From assembly GCA_022510385.1 (NCBI GenBank), contig JAFLTQ010000018.1, forward strand, positions 1 through 57,732: a stretch of 57,732 nucleotides of DNA. Direction: 5' to 3'. Source of the DNA: Muribaculaceae bacterium (GTDB taxonomy: Bacteria > Bacteroidota > Bacteroidia > Bacteroidales > Muribaculaceae). Of this stretch, positions 30,801 to 40,248 are shown piece after piece. The notes below the pieces were generated by a model. It was not told the DNA's origin and did no database searches. It saw only the letters and a list, made by a program, of their open reading frames with translations. Position numbers and translations under genes: made by a program. Position 1 is the first letter of the stretch; each line of letters starts with the position of its first letter.

Positions 30801-31255
30801 TTATGGGTTCATTTATTTTCGCTCATATGATGGATATATCAAATAATATCTATCTTCAGATAGCGCTTATCATGTTGATTGGACTTCTTGCAAAGAATGC
30901 AATTCTTATTGTGGAATTTGCACTTGACAGGCGCAAAACCGGAATGGGAATAACGAAGGCAGCTATTGCAGGAGCGGTGGCTCGTCTGCGTCCTATTCTT
31001 ATGACATCTTTGGCAATGATTATTGGTCTTTTGCCTATGATGTTTGCCCATGGTGCCGGTAGAAATGGTAACCAAGCTCTCGGTTCAGGTGCAATCGGTG
31101 GTATGTTGATCGGTATGATTCTTCAGGTTCTTGTAGTGCCTGCTCTGTTCATAGCATTCCAATCACTTCAGGAGAAAGTCTCTCCCCCAAGATGGAAAGA
31201 CACCGACAATTCTCAGATATCTTCAGAACTTGAACAGTATGCTATGCCCCATTAA
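27884..31255 (+). CDS. RND (HAE1-type) efflux pump permease, with about 66 extra residues
   Basis: AcrB-like proton-driven exporter of 1123 residues. The proton-relay residues are D405 and D406 (VVDDAIVVVEA) in TM4 and K1004 (LLAKNAILIVEFA) in TM10. In E. coli AcrB the same pair are 533 residues apart, and here 599. The extra length sits in the cytoplasmic link between TM6 and TM7 (about residues 529-595), which contains two strong hydrophobic stretches (VTVILLCAAIVFLVLGW and EGVIAVTVAVIALIGIF) and would add a helix pair to the usual twelve. The porter and docking domains look complete. It is co-transcribed with the adaptor and channel. Confidence 0.95.
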   Translation: MKLDNFINRPVLSTVISIFIVIFGLLGLFSLPIEQYPDIAPPTVRVTTTYTGANAQTVLNSVIAPLEEQINGAENMDYMLSSAANNGSASIEVHFKQGMDPDIAAVDVQNRVAKAASFLPSEVNQVGVITQKRQTSMLMVIGMYDPEDRYTTQFIDNYMSINILPQIKRVAGVGEAMAFGADYSMRIWLKPDVMAQYKLEPSDITMALAEQNVEAAPGQFGEQGNQSFQYVLRYKGRLQESSEFEDIILRATPDGEILRLKDVADVELGRLTYSFQNLNDGHIGSSAIIFQSAGSNATQVIKDIEKLLDEERKSLPAGMQLITTMSVNEFLYASIHEVIKTLIEAFILVFLVVFVFLQDFRSTLIPMIAIPVALIGTFFLLFIFGFTLNLLTLSALVLAIAIVVDDAIVVVEAVHAKLDQGYKSARKASIDAMNEIASALISITLVMMLVFIPVSFLGGTSGIFYRQFGLTMAMAIFLSAINALTLSPALCAIFLKGHDEKSSLKERMGEAYSEAAKTMVNSYKKRFRLPPLVTVILLCAAIVFLVLGWYTFENIAEGVIAVTVAVIALIGIFTKDFINAFNKYFEKLLNGYRVIVKWFTRHKIISFSFVGASIIGLVILMAVTPTALVPTEDTGTIMGAVTLPPATSQEKTQSIMNQVDSIIGSIPAVKSRTAITGYSFVGGQGNTYGSFIIKLKPWSERDENTESAQAIVGRLFMMTGAVKDARIMFFQPPMISGYSATNGFEIKLQDKTGGDLNRFFQVYQQFIAALNASPNIQMAYSNFNPTFPQYLVEIDVAKVKQAGLTQNAILSALQGYYGGMYISNFNSYGKLYRVMMQAEPEARVSPETLKKIKIRNGEHMAPIDNFVKLTRVYGPDMIDRFNMFTAISITGTPAPGVSSGIAIETINEIAQEVLPQGFGYEYAGMTREEASGNSGNTGYVFALVLLFVYLILSAQYESYFLPWAVILSVPFGLMGSFIFAHMMDISNNIYLQIALIMLIGLLAKNAILIVEFALDRRKTGMGITKAAIAGAVARLRPILMTSLAMIIGLLPMMFAHGAGRNGNQALGSGAIGGMLIGMILQVLVVPALFIAFQSLQEKVSPPRWKDTDNSQISSELEQYAMPH

Positions 31256-31267
31256 TAAGGAAATAAA

Positions 31268-32647
31268 ATGAAAAAGATAATATATTTTGTATCAGTAATA
31301 GTCTTGTCATTTGTATTTTCAAGTTGTCATATTTATAAGAAATATGAGTTGCCTGAAAATCAAAGTCCTATAGTGGAAGACTACGCTAAGGCTCTTCAAG
31401 AGAAACCTGATTCATCAACTCTTGCCTATCTTGGATGGAAAGACATATTCACTGATCCCATTTTGCAAGATTACATCCAAAGAGCGATTGATAATAATAA
31501 AGATCTTGAGAATGCGAGATTGAATGTGGAAATTGCAAACGCTCAATTAAAAGGTGCAAAACTAAGTTATTTCCCTTCCCTATCTATCAATCCTAACGGG
31601 GGGTCGGCAAGTTATGCAGGAAGCCGGATGAACTGGAGCTATACAATACCCGCAGCATTGTCATGGGAAATTGATATCTTCGCCAAAATTCTAAACAAGA
31701 AGAGGGGAGCTAAAACTTACAAAGAGGAGATGCAAGATTACGAACAAGCTGTACATTCTCAGATTGTTTGTGGGGTTGCTAATGTATATTATTCACTTGT
31801 AATGCTTCACCAACAACTCGACTTGACAAAACGGACTTCCGAAATTTGGGAGGAACAGGTGGCATCTATGGAGTTGCTTAAAAATGCGGGTCGCACAAAT
31901 GAAGCAGCTGTGGTGCAAAGCAGGGCAAACTACTATAATATCAAAAGCACTATACCGGTTTTGGAAAATTCCATCAATCAGCTCCAAAACACTTTATCAC
32001 TTCTTTTGAATGAGTATCCTTATGAATGGAAAGTCACAGAGCAATTATCATTCACCATTCCACAGGAACTGATATCGGGGATACCCATTTCTTATCTTGC
32101 CACGCGACCTGACGTTAGAGCAGCAGAAAGAGCACTTGCTACTGCTTACTATAATACGAATTCTGCTCGTTCTAATTTCTATCCAAGTCTTGTCATATCA
32201 GCTCAGGGTGGATTCACCAACCTATTGGGCTCAATCATCAAGAACCCTGGAGAATGGTTTGTGCAATTGGCAGGTTCTCTTGTTGCACCGATATTCTCAA
32301 GAGGTGCTAATATCGCGTCTCTTGAAGCAGCAAAAGCTCAACAAAAACAGGCTTTAAATAATTTCGAATATTCTGTGCTTACCGCCAGCGCGGATGTCAG
32401 CGATGCACTCGTTGCCTATAATAAGACTTCAGAACAGTATGAATATCTAAAGCTACAAGTGGAACAACTTGAAAAATCAGTTGATTATACTAATGAACTT
32501 TTCATGTATAATCAGAGCACAACATATTTGGAAGTATTGACTGCCCGCTCCAGTCTGCTTGCAGCTCAATTGAGTGAAATATCTAATTGGCATGAAAGAG
32601 CCGCAGCTTTGATTTCACTCTATCAAGCTGTTGGAGGAGGAAGGTAG
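31268..32647 (+). CDS. Outer-membrane efflux channel lipoprotein (TolC/OprM/NodT-like)
   Basis: The 459-residue protein completes the tripartite pump. C20 in FSSC is the lipid-attachment cysteine. Two OEP repeats of long helices follow, with typical markers ISYLATRPDVRAAERALATAYYNTNSARSNFYPSL in the second repeat and LEVLTARSSLLAAQLSEISNWHERAAALISLYQAVGGG at the end. It begins 12 bases after the permease stop. A hairpin at 32708-32745 closes the operon. Confidence 0.94.
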   Translation: MKKIIYFVSVIVLSFVFSSCHIYKKYELPENQSPIVEDYAKALQEKPDSSTLAYLGWKDIFTDPILQDYIQRAIDNNKDLENARLNVEIANAQLKGAKLSYFPSLSINPNGGSASYAGSRMNWSYTIPAALSWEIDIFAKILNKKRGAKTYKEEMQDYEQAVHSQIVCGVANVYYSLVMLHQQLDLTKRTSEIWEEQVASMELLKNAGRTNEAAVVQSRANYYNIKSTIPVLENSINQLQNTLSLLLNEYPYEWKVTEQLSFTIPQELISGIPISYLATRPDVRAAERALATAYYNTNSARSNFYPSLVISAQGGFTNLLGSIIKNPGEWFVQLAGSLVAPIFSRGANIASLEAAKAQQKQALNNFEYSVLTASADVSDALVAYNKTSEQYEYLKLQVEQLEKSVDYTNELFMYNQSTTYLEVLTARSSLLAAQLSEISNWHERAAALISLYQAVGGGR

Positions 32648-32707
32648 AATAGAGTTGACGTTTTTAGAAGAATATATTCTTTTTATAAAATATTTCAACT
32701 TTTCTGA

Positions 32708-32745
32708 TTAGGTTATGAAGTTATTTTTTTAACTTTATAGCCTAA
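32708..32745 (+). terminator. Hairpin at the end of the RND efflux operon
   Basis: A 16-bp stem (32708-32723 with 32730-32745, two G-T pairs) closes a loop of six T residues. The T run after it is interrupted (TTCCATTTT). It probably works as a terminator for the efflux operon. Confidence 0.65.
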
Positions 32746-32777
32746 TTCCATTTTAAAAGAACCAAAACTCAATTACC

Positions 32778-33578
32778 ATGTCAATGCTAAGCAATTTGGC
32801 TTATATTCATCCGGAAGCGAAGATTGGGAAGGACGTGACCATCGATGCTTTTGCATTTATCGATAAAAACGTGGAGATAGGGGATGGAACTCATATTCAT
32901 CCTCATGTAAGCATATTATCCGGTGCTCGTATAGGCAAGAATAATGAGATTTTTGAAAATGCTATAATTTCAGCCACTCCACAAGATTTCAGATGGAAAG
33001 GAGAGGATTCATTTGTTGTTATAGGAGACAATAATAAGATTCGCGAGCAAGTTATTATAAATCGTAGTATTGATCCTAATGGTAAGACCGAAATCGGCAA
33101 TAACTCCTTTATAATGGCGCAGGCACATATAGGCCATGACTCAATAATCGGTAATTATTGTGTATTGGGAAATGCTGTAAAGATTGCCGGTAATGTCCGG
33201 ATCGGAAACTATTCAATATTGTCTTCTAATGCTCTTGTCCACGAAAAATGCCATATAGGCGAGTGGGCTCTTATAAAGGGAGGTTGCCGTGTCAACGGCC
33301 ATGTGCCTCCTTTTGCAGTAATGGCTCATAATCCTATCAGCTATTTCGGAGTGAACGCTTACGTCCTTAATAAAGCCAAAAGACCCGAACATATAATTGA
33401 CGATATAGCTAAGTGTTATCGACACGTCTATCAGACCGGCACATCTGTATTCAATGCTCTGCGTAGAATAAAAGATGATGTTGAACCTTCCAAAGAGCGT
33501 GAAGCTATTGTAATGTTTATAGAAGGACACAACAACCAACTGGCAGCAGTGCCGCAACGGGATTACGACGATTATTAA
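32778..33578 (+). CDS. lpxA: LpxA-family acyl-ACP:UDP-GlcNAc O-acyltransferase
   Basis: LpxA-type enzymes start lipid A synthesis by O-acylating UDP-GlcNAc. The 266-residue protein is a left-handed beta-helix (IHPEAKIGKDVTID onward) with the catalytic-histidine region AHIGHD (H117 and H120), then FGVNAYVLNKAKRPEHIIDDI and a helical C-terminus. Compared with E. coli LpxA, the HQF motif after the active site is HEK here, and NRSIDPNGKTEIG replaces the GGG loop. It is not beside lpxC-fabZ or lpxD. It may be a second, divergent copy. The family is certain, the exact acceptor less so. Confidence 0.82.
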   Translation: MSMLSNLAYIHPEAKIGKDVTIDAFAFIDKNVEIGDGTHIHPHVSILSGARIGKNNEIFENAIISATPQDFRWKGEDSFVVIGDNNKIREQVIINRSIDPNGKTEIGNNSFIMAQAHIGHDSIIGNYCVLGNAVKIAGNVRIGNYSILSSNALVHEKCHIGEWALIKGGCRVNGHVPPFAVMAHNPISYFGVNAYVLNKAKRPEHIIDDIAKCYRHVYQTGTSVFNALRRIKDDVEPSKEREAIVMFIEGHNNQLAAVPQRDYDDY

Positions 33579-33637
33579 ATCAGCTCAGACAATTATTTCT
33601 ACTGAAGAGGCTGTAAAAACTGATTATCTGAACAAAG

Positions 33638-34465
33638 ATGAATTATAAGTCTTGGATCCTACGCGCACTTTCCGGTATCGTTTATGTGGGTTTAATTGTA
33701 GGATGTATCTTTTGGGGAACAATCCCGTTTTCTGTTCTCGCTGCGATATTAGGCGTCATTGCTGTTATTGAGTTTCAAAAAGTCTGTGAAGGGATAACCG
33801 AGACATCCCTTCCTCCCCTCTTTTTAGATGCAGCAGGTGTAGTTTTTCTCGCTTTTGGATGGACTCTCTTCCCACTTTTGGGGTGGATAGTAGTTTATCT
33901 CTGCAGAATGATCCTTGAATTATACACCAGAAATGAGCGACCAATAAGAAGTATGGCCGTATCTCTTATGACTCAGATCTATATAGGTTTGCCTCTGTGT
34001 CTTATGACTTTTATAGGACGTGAAATCGGCATGCATTTTCTTCTTGCAATCTTCTTGTTGATTTGGATAAATGATACAGGTGCCTTCATTATTGGATCAC
34101 TTTTTGGCCGACATCGTCTTTTTGAAAGAATATCTCCTAAAAAATCATGGGAAGGGTTCTTTGGAGGTCTATGTTTTAATCTTTTGGCAGCCTGGCTGTT
34201 TTGTATTGGAGGAGGTCATTTCTGGGAAGTGAAATGGAACGTAATCACCTGGTTGATATTTGCCGCAGTTGTCACTATCTTTTCAACATGGGGAGATCTT
34301 ATAGAATCTTTAATGAAACGGAGCCTTAAGATTAAGGATTCAGGGCACCTTATTCCGGGTCACGGTGGAATCCTCGACCGAATTGATTCTCTTTTGCTTG
34401 TTATGCCGGCCTCTTTCCTTTTCCTATTAACATATTTTATTTTTTTCCACCATTTACTCCCTTAA
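33638..34465 (+). CDS. cdsA: Phosphatidate cytidylyltransferase
   Basis: CdsA makes CDP-diacylglycerol from CTP and phosphatidate, the branch point to PE and PG. The 275-residue protein has seven or eight membrane helices, and the C-terminal CDS signature reads STWGDLIESLMKRSLKIKDSG, then PGHGGILDRIDSL. Upstream lies INDTGAFIIGSLFGRH, also typical. It starts 59 bases after the LpxA-type gene. It converges on the RecD-like helicase with only 28 bases between, where I see no strong terminator. Confidence 0.95.
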   Translation: MNYKSWILRALSGIVYVGLIVGCIFWGTIPFSVLAAILGVIAVIEFQKVCEGITETSLPPLFLDAAGVVFLAFGWTLFPLLGWIVVYLCRMILELYTRNERPIRSMAVSLMTQIYIGLPLCLMTFIGREIGMHFLLAIFLLIWINDTGAFIIGSLFGRHRLFERISPKKSWEGFFGGLCFNLLAAWLFCIGGGHFWEVKWNVITWLIFAAVVTIFSTWGDLIESLMKRSLKIKDSGHLIPGHGGILDRIDSLLLVMPASFLFLLTYFIFFHHLLP

Positions 34466-34493
34466 TCTACTAACATATACACCTTAATAAGGT

Positions 34494-35888
34494 TCAGACT
34501 GTAGGAAAAGGAGAATTAATGAAAAAAACTTTTTCGCTCGCACGCGTTATGGCCGTATAAAGCCAGCGAAAAAAATCTGAAGATGAGAAGTCGGGAGGCA
34601 ACCCGCTCAAATCTATATATACGTGTTTCCATTGTCCTCCCTGAGCCTTATGGCATGTCACACAATATCCATACTTTACTTGTAGTGCATTATAAAATGG
34701 GTCTTCCAAAGCACCTTTAATCTTCTCTGAAAGCTCCCCCTCATAAGAGGCCAACACTCGGTTATAGAATCTTTCCATTTCTTCTTTAGGAATCTGCGGG
34801 CCCTCCGTGACCAGACTCCTGAGCATTATTTCAGCCTGCACAGGGGTGCCGATGCCGTTAATTTCAAGTTCTACATTTGCAAACCATCTGCCATATTTCT
34901 TAGTTTTGGCTCCCACCTTCAATATTTCTGCAAGCTCTCCGTTAGCAAGAAAATTTTTCAATTTATTTTCTCGACTCCAATAATAATCATTCTTTGAGAT
35001 CACTATTCGTTCACCTTTTATCAGAGGACCTTCAGCATCAAGGAGATATCTTCGGATAGTGCCATTTATTAAATTAGCCCTATAGTTGGAACGTGTGATT
35101 ACTATGGTCTCATCTTTTCCAACTTTAGCCCATGAGGAAGATAATTCATCAAGTAATTCTGAGGGCTCTATTATGAGGATATCGTCAAAACCCTTTTTAT
35201 AAATTGAAAATTTATCTATCGAAATATCATTATTCAGAAAATTACGTGTCATTGTGGCATTATATAGAATACCACTTTCCAATTCCTGTCTGGCCGGTTC
35301 TTGAAGTGTAAAAAGAAAAGGATGTAGGCCAAGTTGTATTAACCTTTCAGCTTCCATAGCGTGAGAGGATGTTTGCCCCACGGGAGGAAGTTGAGCTGCA
35401 TCCCCCACAAGAATCATATTGCATCCGGGGCCACTATAAACATATCGAATCAGCTGCTGCAAAAGTGATGTATTTAAAGAGGAACCATCAGTAATGAGAG
35501 AAGCTTCATCCACTATAAAGATAGTGTCTTTTTCATTATTTTGTGCCAAAAAGAAAGATGAATTAATGGGATCAGCAGAGTTCCCTCTAAAAAGACGTTT
35601 ATGAATTGTCGAAGCACTTCCCAAAGAAAAATTGGCAGCCACTTTAGCAGCTCTTCCCGTAGGAGCCATCACAACTGTTTTTATCTTCAAATCTTTCAGC
35701 GCCTTAACAAGCGCCCCCATAACCGAGGTCTTTCCGGTGCCGGCATAACCGTTAAGCACAAAAACATCATTAGGTCCTCTTTGATCAACAAAATATGACA
35801 AACCTTGTATCAGAGCAGCCTGCTCCTCGTTGGGCACAAAGGGAAGATAATTCAAAATCAAGCTTCTGAGCTCACTTAAAACAGACAT
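34494..35888 (-). CDS. RecD/Dda-like SF1B DNA helicase
   Basis: From the ATG at 35888 the protein has 464 residues. It has Walker A GYAGTGKT (K53), Walker B FIVDEASLI, motif III ILVGDAAQLPPVG, and motifs V/VI near the end (CHKAQGGQWKHVYID and YTAITRASEKVFFI). The size and order match the Dda/RecD2 group of SF1B helicases, often annotated as RecD-like. The frame stays open upstream to 36149, but that part is antisense to the enolase start and to the promoter region and is rejected. It is divergent from enolase, with the two -7 boxes touching. Confidence 0.88.
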   Translation of the reverse strand: MSVLSELRSLILNYLPFVPNEEQAALIQGLSYFVDQRGPNDVFVLNGYAGTGKTSVMGALVKALKDLKIKTVVMAPTGRAAKVAANFSLGSASTIHKRLFRGNSADPINSSFFLAQNNEKDTIFIVDEASLITDGSSLNTSLLQQLIRYVYSGPGCNMILVGDAAQLPPVGQTSSHAMEAERLIQLGLHPFLFTLQEPARQELESGILYNATMTRNFLNNDISIDKFSIYKKGFDDILIIEPSELLDELSSSWAKVGKDETIVITRSNYRANLINGTIRRYLLDAEGPLIKGERIVISKNDYYWSRENKLKNFLANGELAEILKVGAKTKKYGRWFANVELEINGIGTPVQAEIMLRSLVTEGPQIPKEEMERFYNRVLASYEGELSEKIKGALEDPFYNALQVKYGYCVTCHKAQGGQWKHVYIDLSGLPPDFSSSDFFRWLYTAITRASEKVFFINSPFPTV

Positions 35889-35894
35889 CTTTAT

Positions 35895-35926
35895 ATTGTT
35901 GTGATGAAGAAAATTCAGTATATTTG
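35895..35926 (+). promoter_or_regulatory. Promoter of enolase
   Basis: ATTG (35895-35898; one mismatch from TTTG), a 20-base spacer and a perfect TATATTTG (35919-35926). The predicted start near 35930 gives a leader of about 55 bases. Confidence 0.68.
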
Positions 35927-35956
35927 CAAAGTTAAGCGATAACCTTATAAAACAAT
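35927..35956 (-). promoter_or_regulatory. Promoter of the RecD-like helicase, abutting the enolase promoter
   Basis: On the minus strand TAACTTTG (35934-35927) is a perfect TAnnTTTG. A -33-like ATTG (35956-35953) is 18 bases upstream. The -7 box touches that of enolase with no base between. Confidence 0.55.
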
Positions 35957-35961
35957 AATAA

Positions 35962-37287
<1,326 letters not shown>

Positions 37288-37328
37288 TAGAAAAATATCA
37301 TTCTGAGTATTAGCTCAGGTGTCTTAAC

Positions 37329-37365
37329 AAGAGGATATGTTTTTCACCAACATATCCTCTTTTTT
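37329..37365 (+). terminator. Intrinsic terminator of enolase
   Basis: A 13-bp perfect stem (37329-37341 with 37349-37361, built around GAGGATATG/CATATCCTC) has a seven-base loop and a T run to 37365. Confidence 0.93.
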
Positions 37366-37419
37366 AATGACTATCTAATTTTATTCCGAAGCTGTTTTTG
37401 GCTCCTGATGGGGGAATAG

Positions 37420-38577
37420 TTACTCGGAAACGGATTGTGAATTATCTTCTTTTTCTTCTTTCTTAATATGACGTCCGGTCACCATGATATAAGCCAATGC
37501 AATCAATCCGAGAAAGATATACATCATGGCCTGAAACGACCACATGACAATACTAAAGGCTGTTCCCTCCGTACTTGTTATCCCAAAGAGCGACAAAGCA
37601 AACATAATTGCAAGGTTCCATGGGCCCAAACCTCCATTTGAGGGGATTCCCATCGATAAAGCTCCAAATACAAAGGCCACAAGTCCGGGTATCAATCCAA
37701 AAGCCATACCCGGTTTTTCCACTAATGCCAATGTGTAATCAAAGGAGAAAAAACAAATATAAGTCTCTATATAGTAACAAACCCAGGTCAAAATCGAAAG
37801 CAATAGATAAAGCCACCATAACTTCATTCTGAAAACAACGCTAAAGCCTTTCCACATCCGCTTGATATTGACTACTACGGACTGCACCCATTTTTGAGAG
37901 CGAAAGAAATATAAGAGAGCTACTAAAAAAGCTATACTCCCACCTACAGAAATCCAAAGCGTTGCATTGCTTACCACCTTCCTGACTTCTCTCCCTATTT
38001 GATAATGAGTCAAAAATTCCATTATGAAGGGATGTGCCACCACAAGCGCCAAGATAAATAGGATCATGATGATAATCCAATCAATAAAACGATCACCTAT
38101 ATCTGTTCCTATCACTGTTGATAATGGAGCTTTCTGACGTTTGCTTACAAAAACGCATCTCCAGGCCTCACCCATCTGAGGGAACACGAGGTTAAGAGCA
38201 TAAGCCCCAAAAAGAGCTGACCATAAACCAAACATCGTCATCGGTTTTACGCCGGCAGCATCCAACTGAAGTCCCCATCGGAATCCCCGTATCATCAGTC
38301 CTACTGCTGTTAACACCATCATTATGATTATATAGAGATAATTGCATCCATGATGCACAATCCCCATAACCTGATGGAAATTAACTTTATGGAAGAGCCA
38401 TAATATCAGACATAATGATACTGCTAAAGGAAACCCATATCGAAACAGGTAGCCCAATCCTTTTTTGGTAAGTTGAAAAGATTTAGTCGACTCTATTTGC
38501 TTGAGCCACACTTTCCATTTCTTACCATTTTTCGGTGCAGGCTGCTGCTGTTGGTTTCCCGGGTTTAAGTCCGACAT
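37420..38577 (-). CDS. Lysylphosphatidylglycerol synthase/flippase-like (UPF0104) membrane protein
   Basis: The 385-residue protein starts with a soluble basic segment (about 1-40, with QQQQPAPKNGKKWK), then has about eight membrane helices. The pattern GLWSALFGAYALNLVFPQMGEAWR and GIPSNGGLGPWNLAIMFALSLFG identifies the LPG synthase transmembrane/flippase-like family (also UPF0104, YbhN). The cytosolic transferase domain of MprF is not present, so aminoacylation is unlikely. It may move a lipid or a polyprenyl-linked compound, but this is open. It is transcribed alone and diverges from the CoA-transferase. Confidence 0.85.
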   Translation of the reverse strand: MSDLNPGNQQQQPAPKNGKKWKVWLKQIESTKSFQLTKKGLGYLFRYGFPLAVSLCLILWLFHKVNFHQVMGIVHHGCNYLYIIIMMVLTAVGLMIRGFRWGLQLDAAGVKPMTMFGLWSALFGAYALNLVFPQMGEAWRCVFVSKRQKAPLSTVIGTDIGDRFIDWIIIMILFILALVVAHPFIMEFLTHYQIGREVRKVVSNATLWISVGGSIAFLVALLYFFRSQKWVQSVVVNIKRMWKGFSVVFRMKLWWLYLLLSILTWVCYYIETYICFFSFDYTLALVEKPGMAFGLIPGLVAFVFGALSMGIPSNGGLGPWNLAIMFALSLFGITSTEGTAFSIVMWSFQAMMYIFLGLIALAYIMVTGRHIKKEEKEDNSQSVSE

Positions 38578-38605
38578 TCTATTTCTACTTGTTTTATTAA
38601 AAATG

Positions 38606-38637
38606 TTTGGTCGAAATAGTTATATTGCTTAATTTAG
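38606..38637 (+). promoter_or_regulatory. Promoter of the CoA-transferase gene
   Basis: TTTG (38606-38609), a 20-base spacer and TAATTTAG (38630-38637; one mismatch in the last TTTG). A start near 38641 rules out the more upstream start codons in the reading frame. Confidence 0.65.
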
Positions 38638-38690
38638 CATTGCAAAATAATAAAAAAAATCAAATCAACCTAAACATAAATAAAAGAAAG

Positions 38691-40190
38691 ATGAGATTTC
38701 CGATTTTAACACCTGAAGAGGCTGCCGATTTTGTAAAAAATGGCGATAATGTCGGGTTTTCAGGTTTCACTGCTGCAGGAACCCCGAAAGTAGTACCCAT
38801 TGCAATTGCTCAAAAGGCAGAAAGACTTCACGCAGAGGGAAAGCCATTTCAAATAAATATGTTTACCGGGGCTTCAACCAGCGATCTATGCGATGGTGCC
38901 CTTGTAAGAGCTGATGCAGTCAATAAAAGAACTCCTTATCAAAGTCATGGAGACTTAAGGAAGAGTCTTAATTCCCATAAGGTGCATTATTTCGACCTTC
39001 ATCTCTCCGAACTGGCTCAAAAAATAAGATATGGTTTCTTTGGGGACTTGGATGTGGCAGTCATAGAAGTGTCTGAAATAAATGACGATGGCTCTGTTGT
39101 ATTAGGAACAGGTGTCGGAAATACTCCAACATTTACTAATTGCGCAAAAAAAGTAATAATTGAATTAAATGATAAGCTCCCAAAAGGTCTGAAAGGGATT
39201 CATGACATTTATGTTCCACTTGATCCTCCCGTCAGGAGTGAAATTCCTATTTTCAAAGCCAGTGACAGAATCGGTTCTCCCCTTTTGAAAATAGATCCGG
39301 AGAAGATTGTGGGAGTGGTCAAAACATCTCAATTAGATGATATAAAGCCCTTTACAGAGCCGGATGAAGTGACTAAACATATAAGTGCCAATGTATGTTC
39401 TTTCCTTATTTCGGAAATTCATAAAGGAATCATACCTGCCTCTTTCCTTCCTATACAGAGTGGCGTCGGGAATGTAGCGAATGCTGTCTTATATGGTCTT
39501 GCTGATGCAAAAGAGATTCCGCCATTTGAAATGTACACCGAAGTGATTCAAGATGCGGTCTTAGACCTTATGAAGAAGGGAAGATGTAAGTTTGGTAGCA
39601 CTTGCTCGTTGACCATTTCAGAACACATGGAAGAGGAATTTATGGAAAATCTCGACTATTACAAAGACAAGATTTGCTTGCGTCCGGCTGAGATTTCCAA
39701 CAATCCTGAAGTAGTCAGAAGATTAGGAGTAATCACTATGAATACTGCCTTGGAGGCTGATATATTTGGCAATATCAACTCAACTCATGTCACCGGCACC
39801 AAGATGATGAATGGAATCGGAGGTTCAGGTGATTTCACCCGGAATGCCTATATTTCAATCTTCTCTTGTCCTTCAGTCACCAAAGGAGGGAAGATTTCAA
39901 ATATTGTTCCTATGGTATCTCATGTTGACCATTCGGAACACTCTGTTGATATACTCATCACAGATCAAGGGATTGCAGATCTCAGAGGTAAAGATCCTGT
40001 GGAAAGAGCGCACGAGATAATTGATAATTGTGTGAGTCCGGAGTATAAAGGATTATTACGCGACTATCTTAAATTATCTGAAGAGGTAGGTGGTCAGACT
40101 CCTCATAATTTAGAAGCATCCCTCTCTTTTCATACCGAATTCCTGAATTCGGGCGATATGCGAAATGTAGATTACGCAAAATATAAATAA
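38691..40190 (+). CDS. Acetyl-CoA hydrolase/transferase family (succinyl-CoA:acetate CoA-transferase type)
   Basis: These class I CoA-transferases move CoA between acetate, succinate and related acids, feeding ATP formation by way of succinyl-CoA or exporting acetate and propionate. From the ATG at 38691 it has 499 residues. The catalytic glutamate is probably E284 in MYTEVIQDAVLDL. The oxyanion-loop segments GFSGFTAAGTPKVVP and IQSGVGNVANAVLYGL are present. The frame is open to 38607, but that part lies upstream of the predicted transcription start and lacks family similarity. In a fermenting Bacteroidales it fits succinate/propionate metabolism. The preferred acids cannot be read from the sequence. 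Confidence 0.9.
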   Translation: MRFPILTPEEAADFVKNGDNVGFSGFTAAGTPKVVPIAIAQKAERLHAEGKPFQINMFTGASTSDLCDGALVRADAVNKRTPYQSHGDLRKSLNSHKVHYFDLHLSELAQKIRYGFFGDLDVAVIEVSEINDDGSVVLGTGVGNTPTFTNCAKKVIIELNDKLPKGLKGIHDIYVPLDPPVRSEIPIFKASDRIGSPLLKIDPEKIVGVVKTSQLDDIKPFTEPDEVTKHISANVCSFLISEIHKGIIPASFLPIQSGVGNVANAVLYGLADAKEIPPFEMYTEVIQDAVLDLMKKGRCKFGSTCSLTISEHMEEEFMENLDYYKDKICLRPAEISNNPEVVRRLGVITMNTALEADIFGNINSTHVTGTKMMNGIGGSGDFTRNAYISIFSCPSVTKGGKISNIVPMVSHVDHSEHSVDILITDQGIADLRGKDPVERAHEIIDNCVSPEYKGLLRDYLKLSEEVGGQTPHNLEASLSFHTEFLNSGDMRNVDYAKYK

Positions 40191-40205
40191 GTGCATAAGA
40201 GCCTG

Positions 40206-40236
40206 CGCCTACCCTCTTGATTAATGAGGGTAGGCG
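40206..40236 (+). terminator. GC-rich hairpin between the CoA-transferase and the LysM protein
   Basis: A perfect 11-bp stem (40206-40216 with 40226-40236) has a nine-base loop. No T run follows. It lies 12 bases before the next start codon, so it could terminate, stabilise the upstream mRNA, or limit access to the start of the next gene. Confidence 0.45.
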
Positions 40237-40248
40237 TATAGCCTAAAA

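Noticed and set aside
38607..38690. Upstream start for the CoA-transferase
   Set aside because: It lies inside and upstream of the predicted promoter (-7 box at 38630-38637), and the family similarity begins at 38691.
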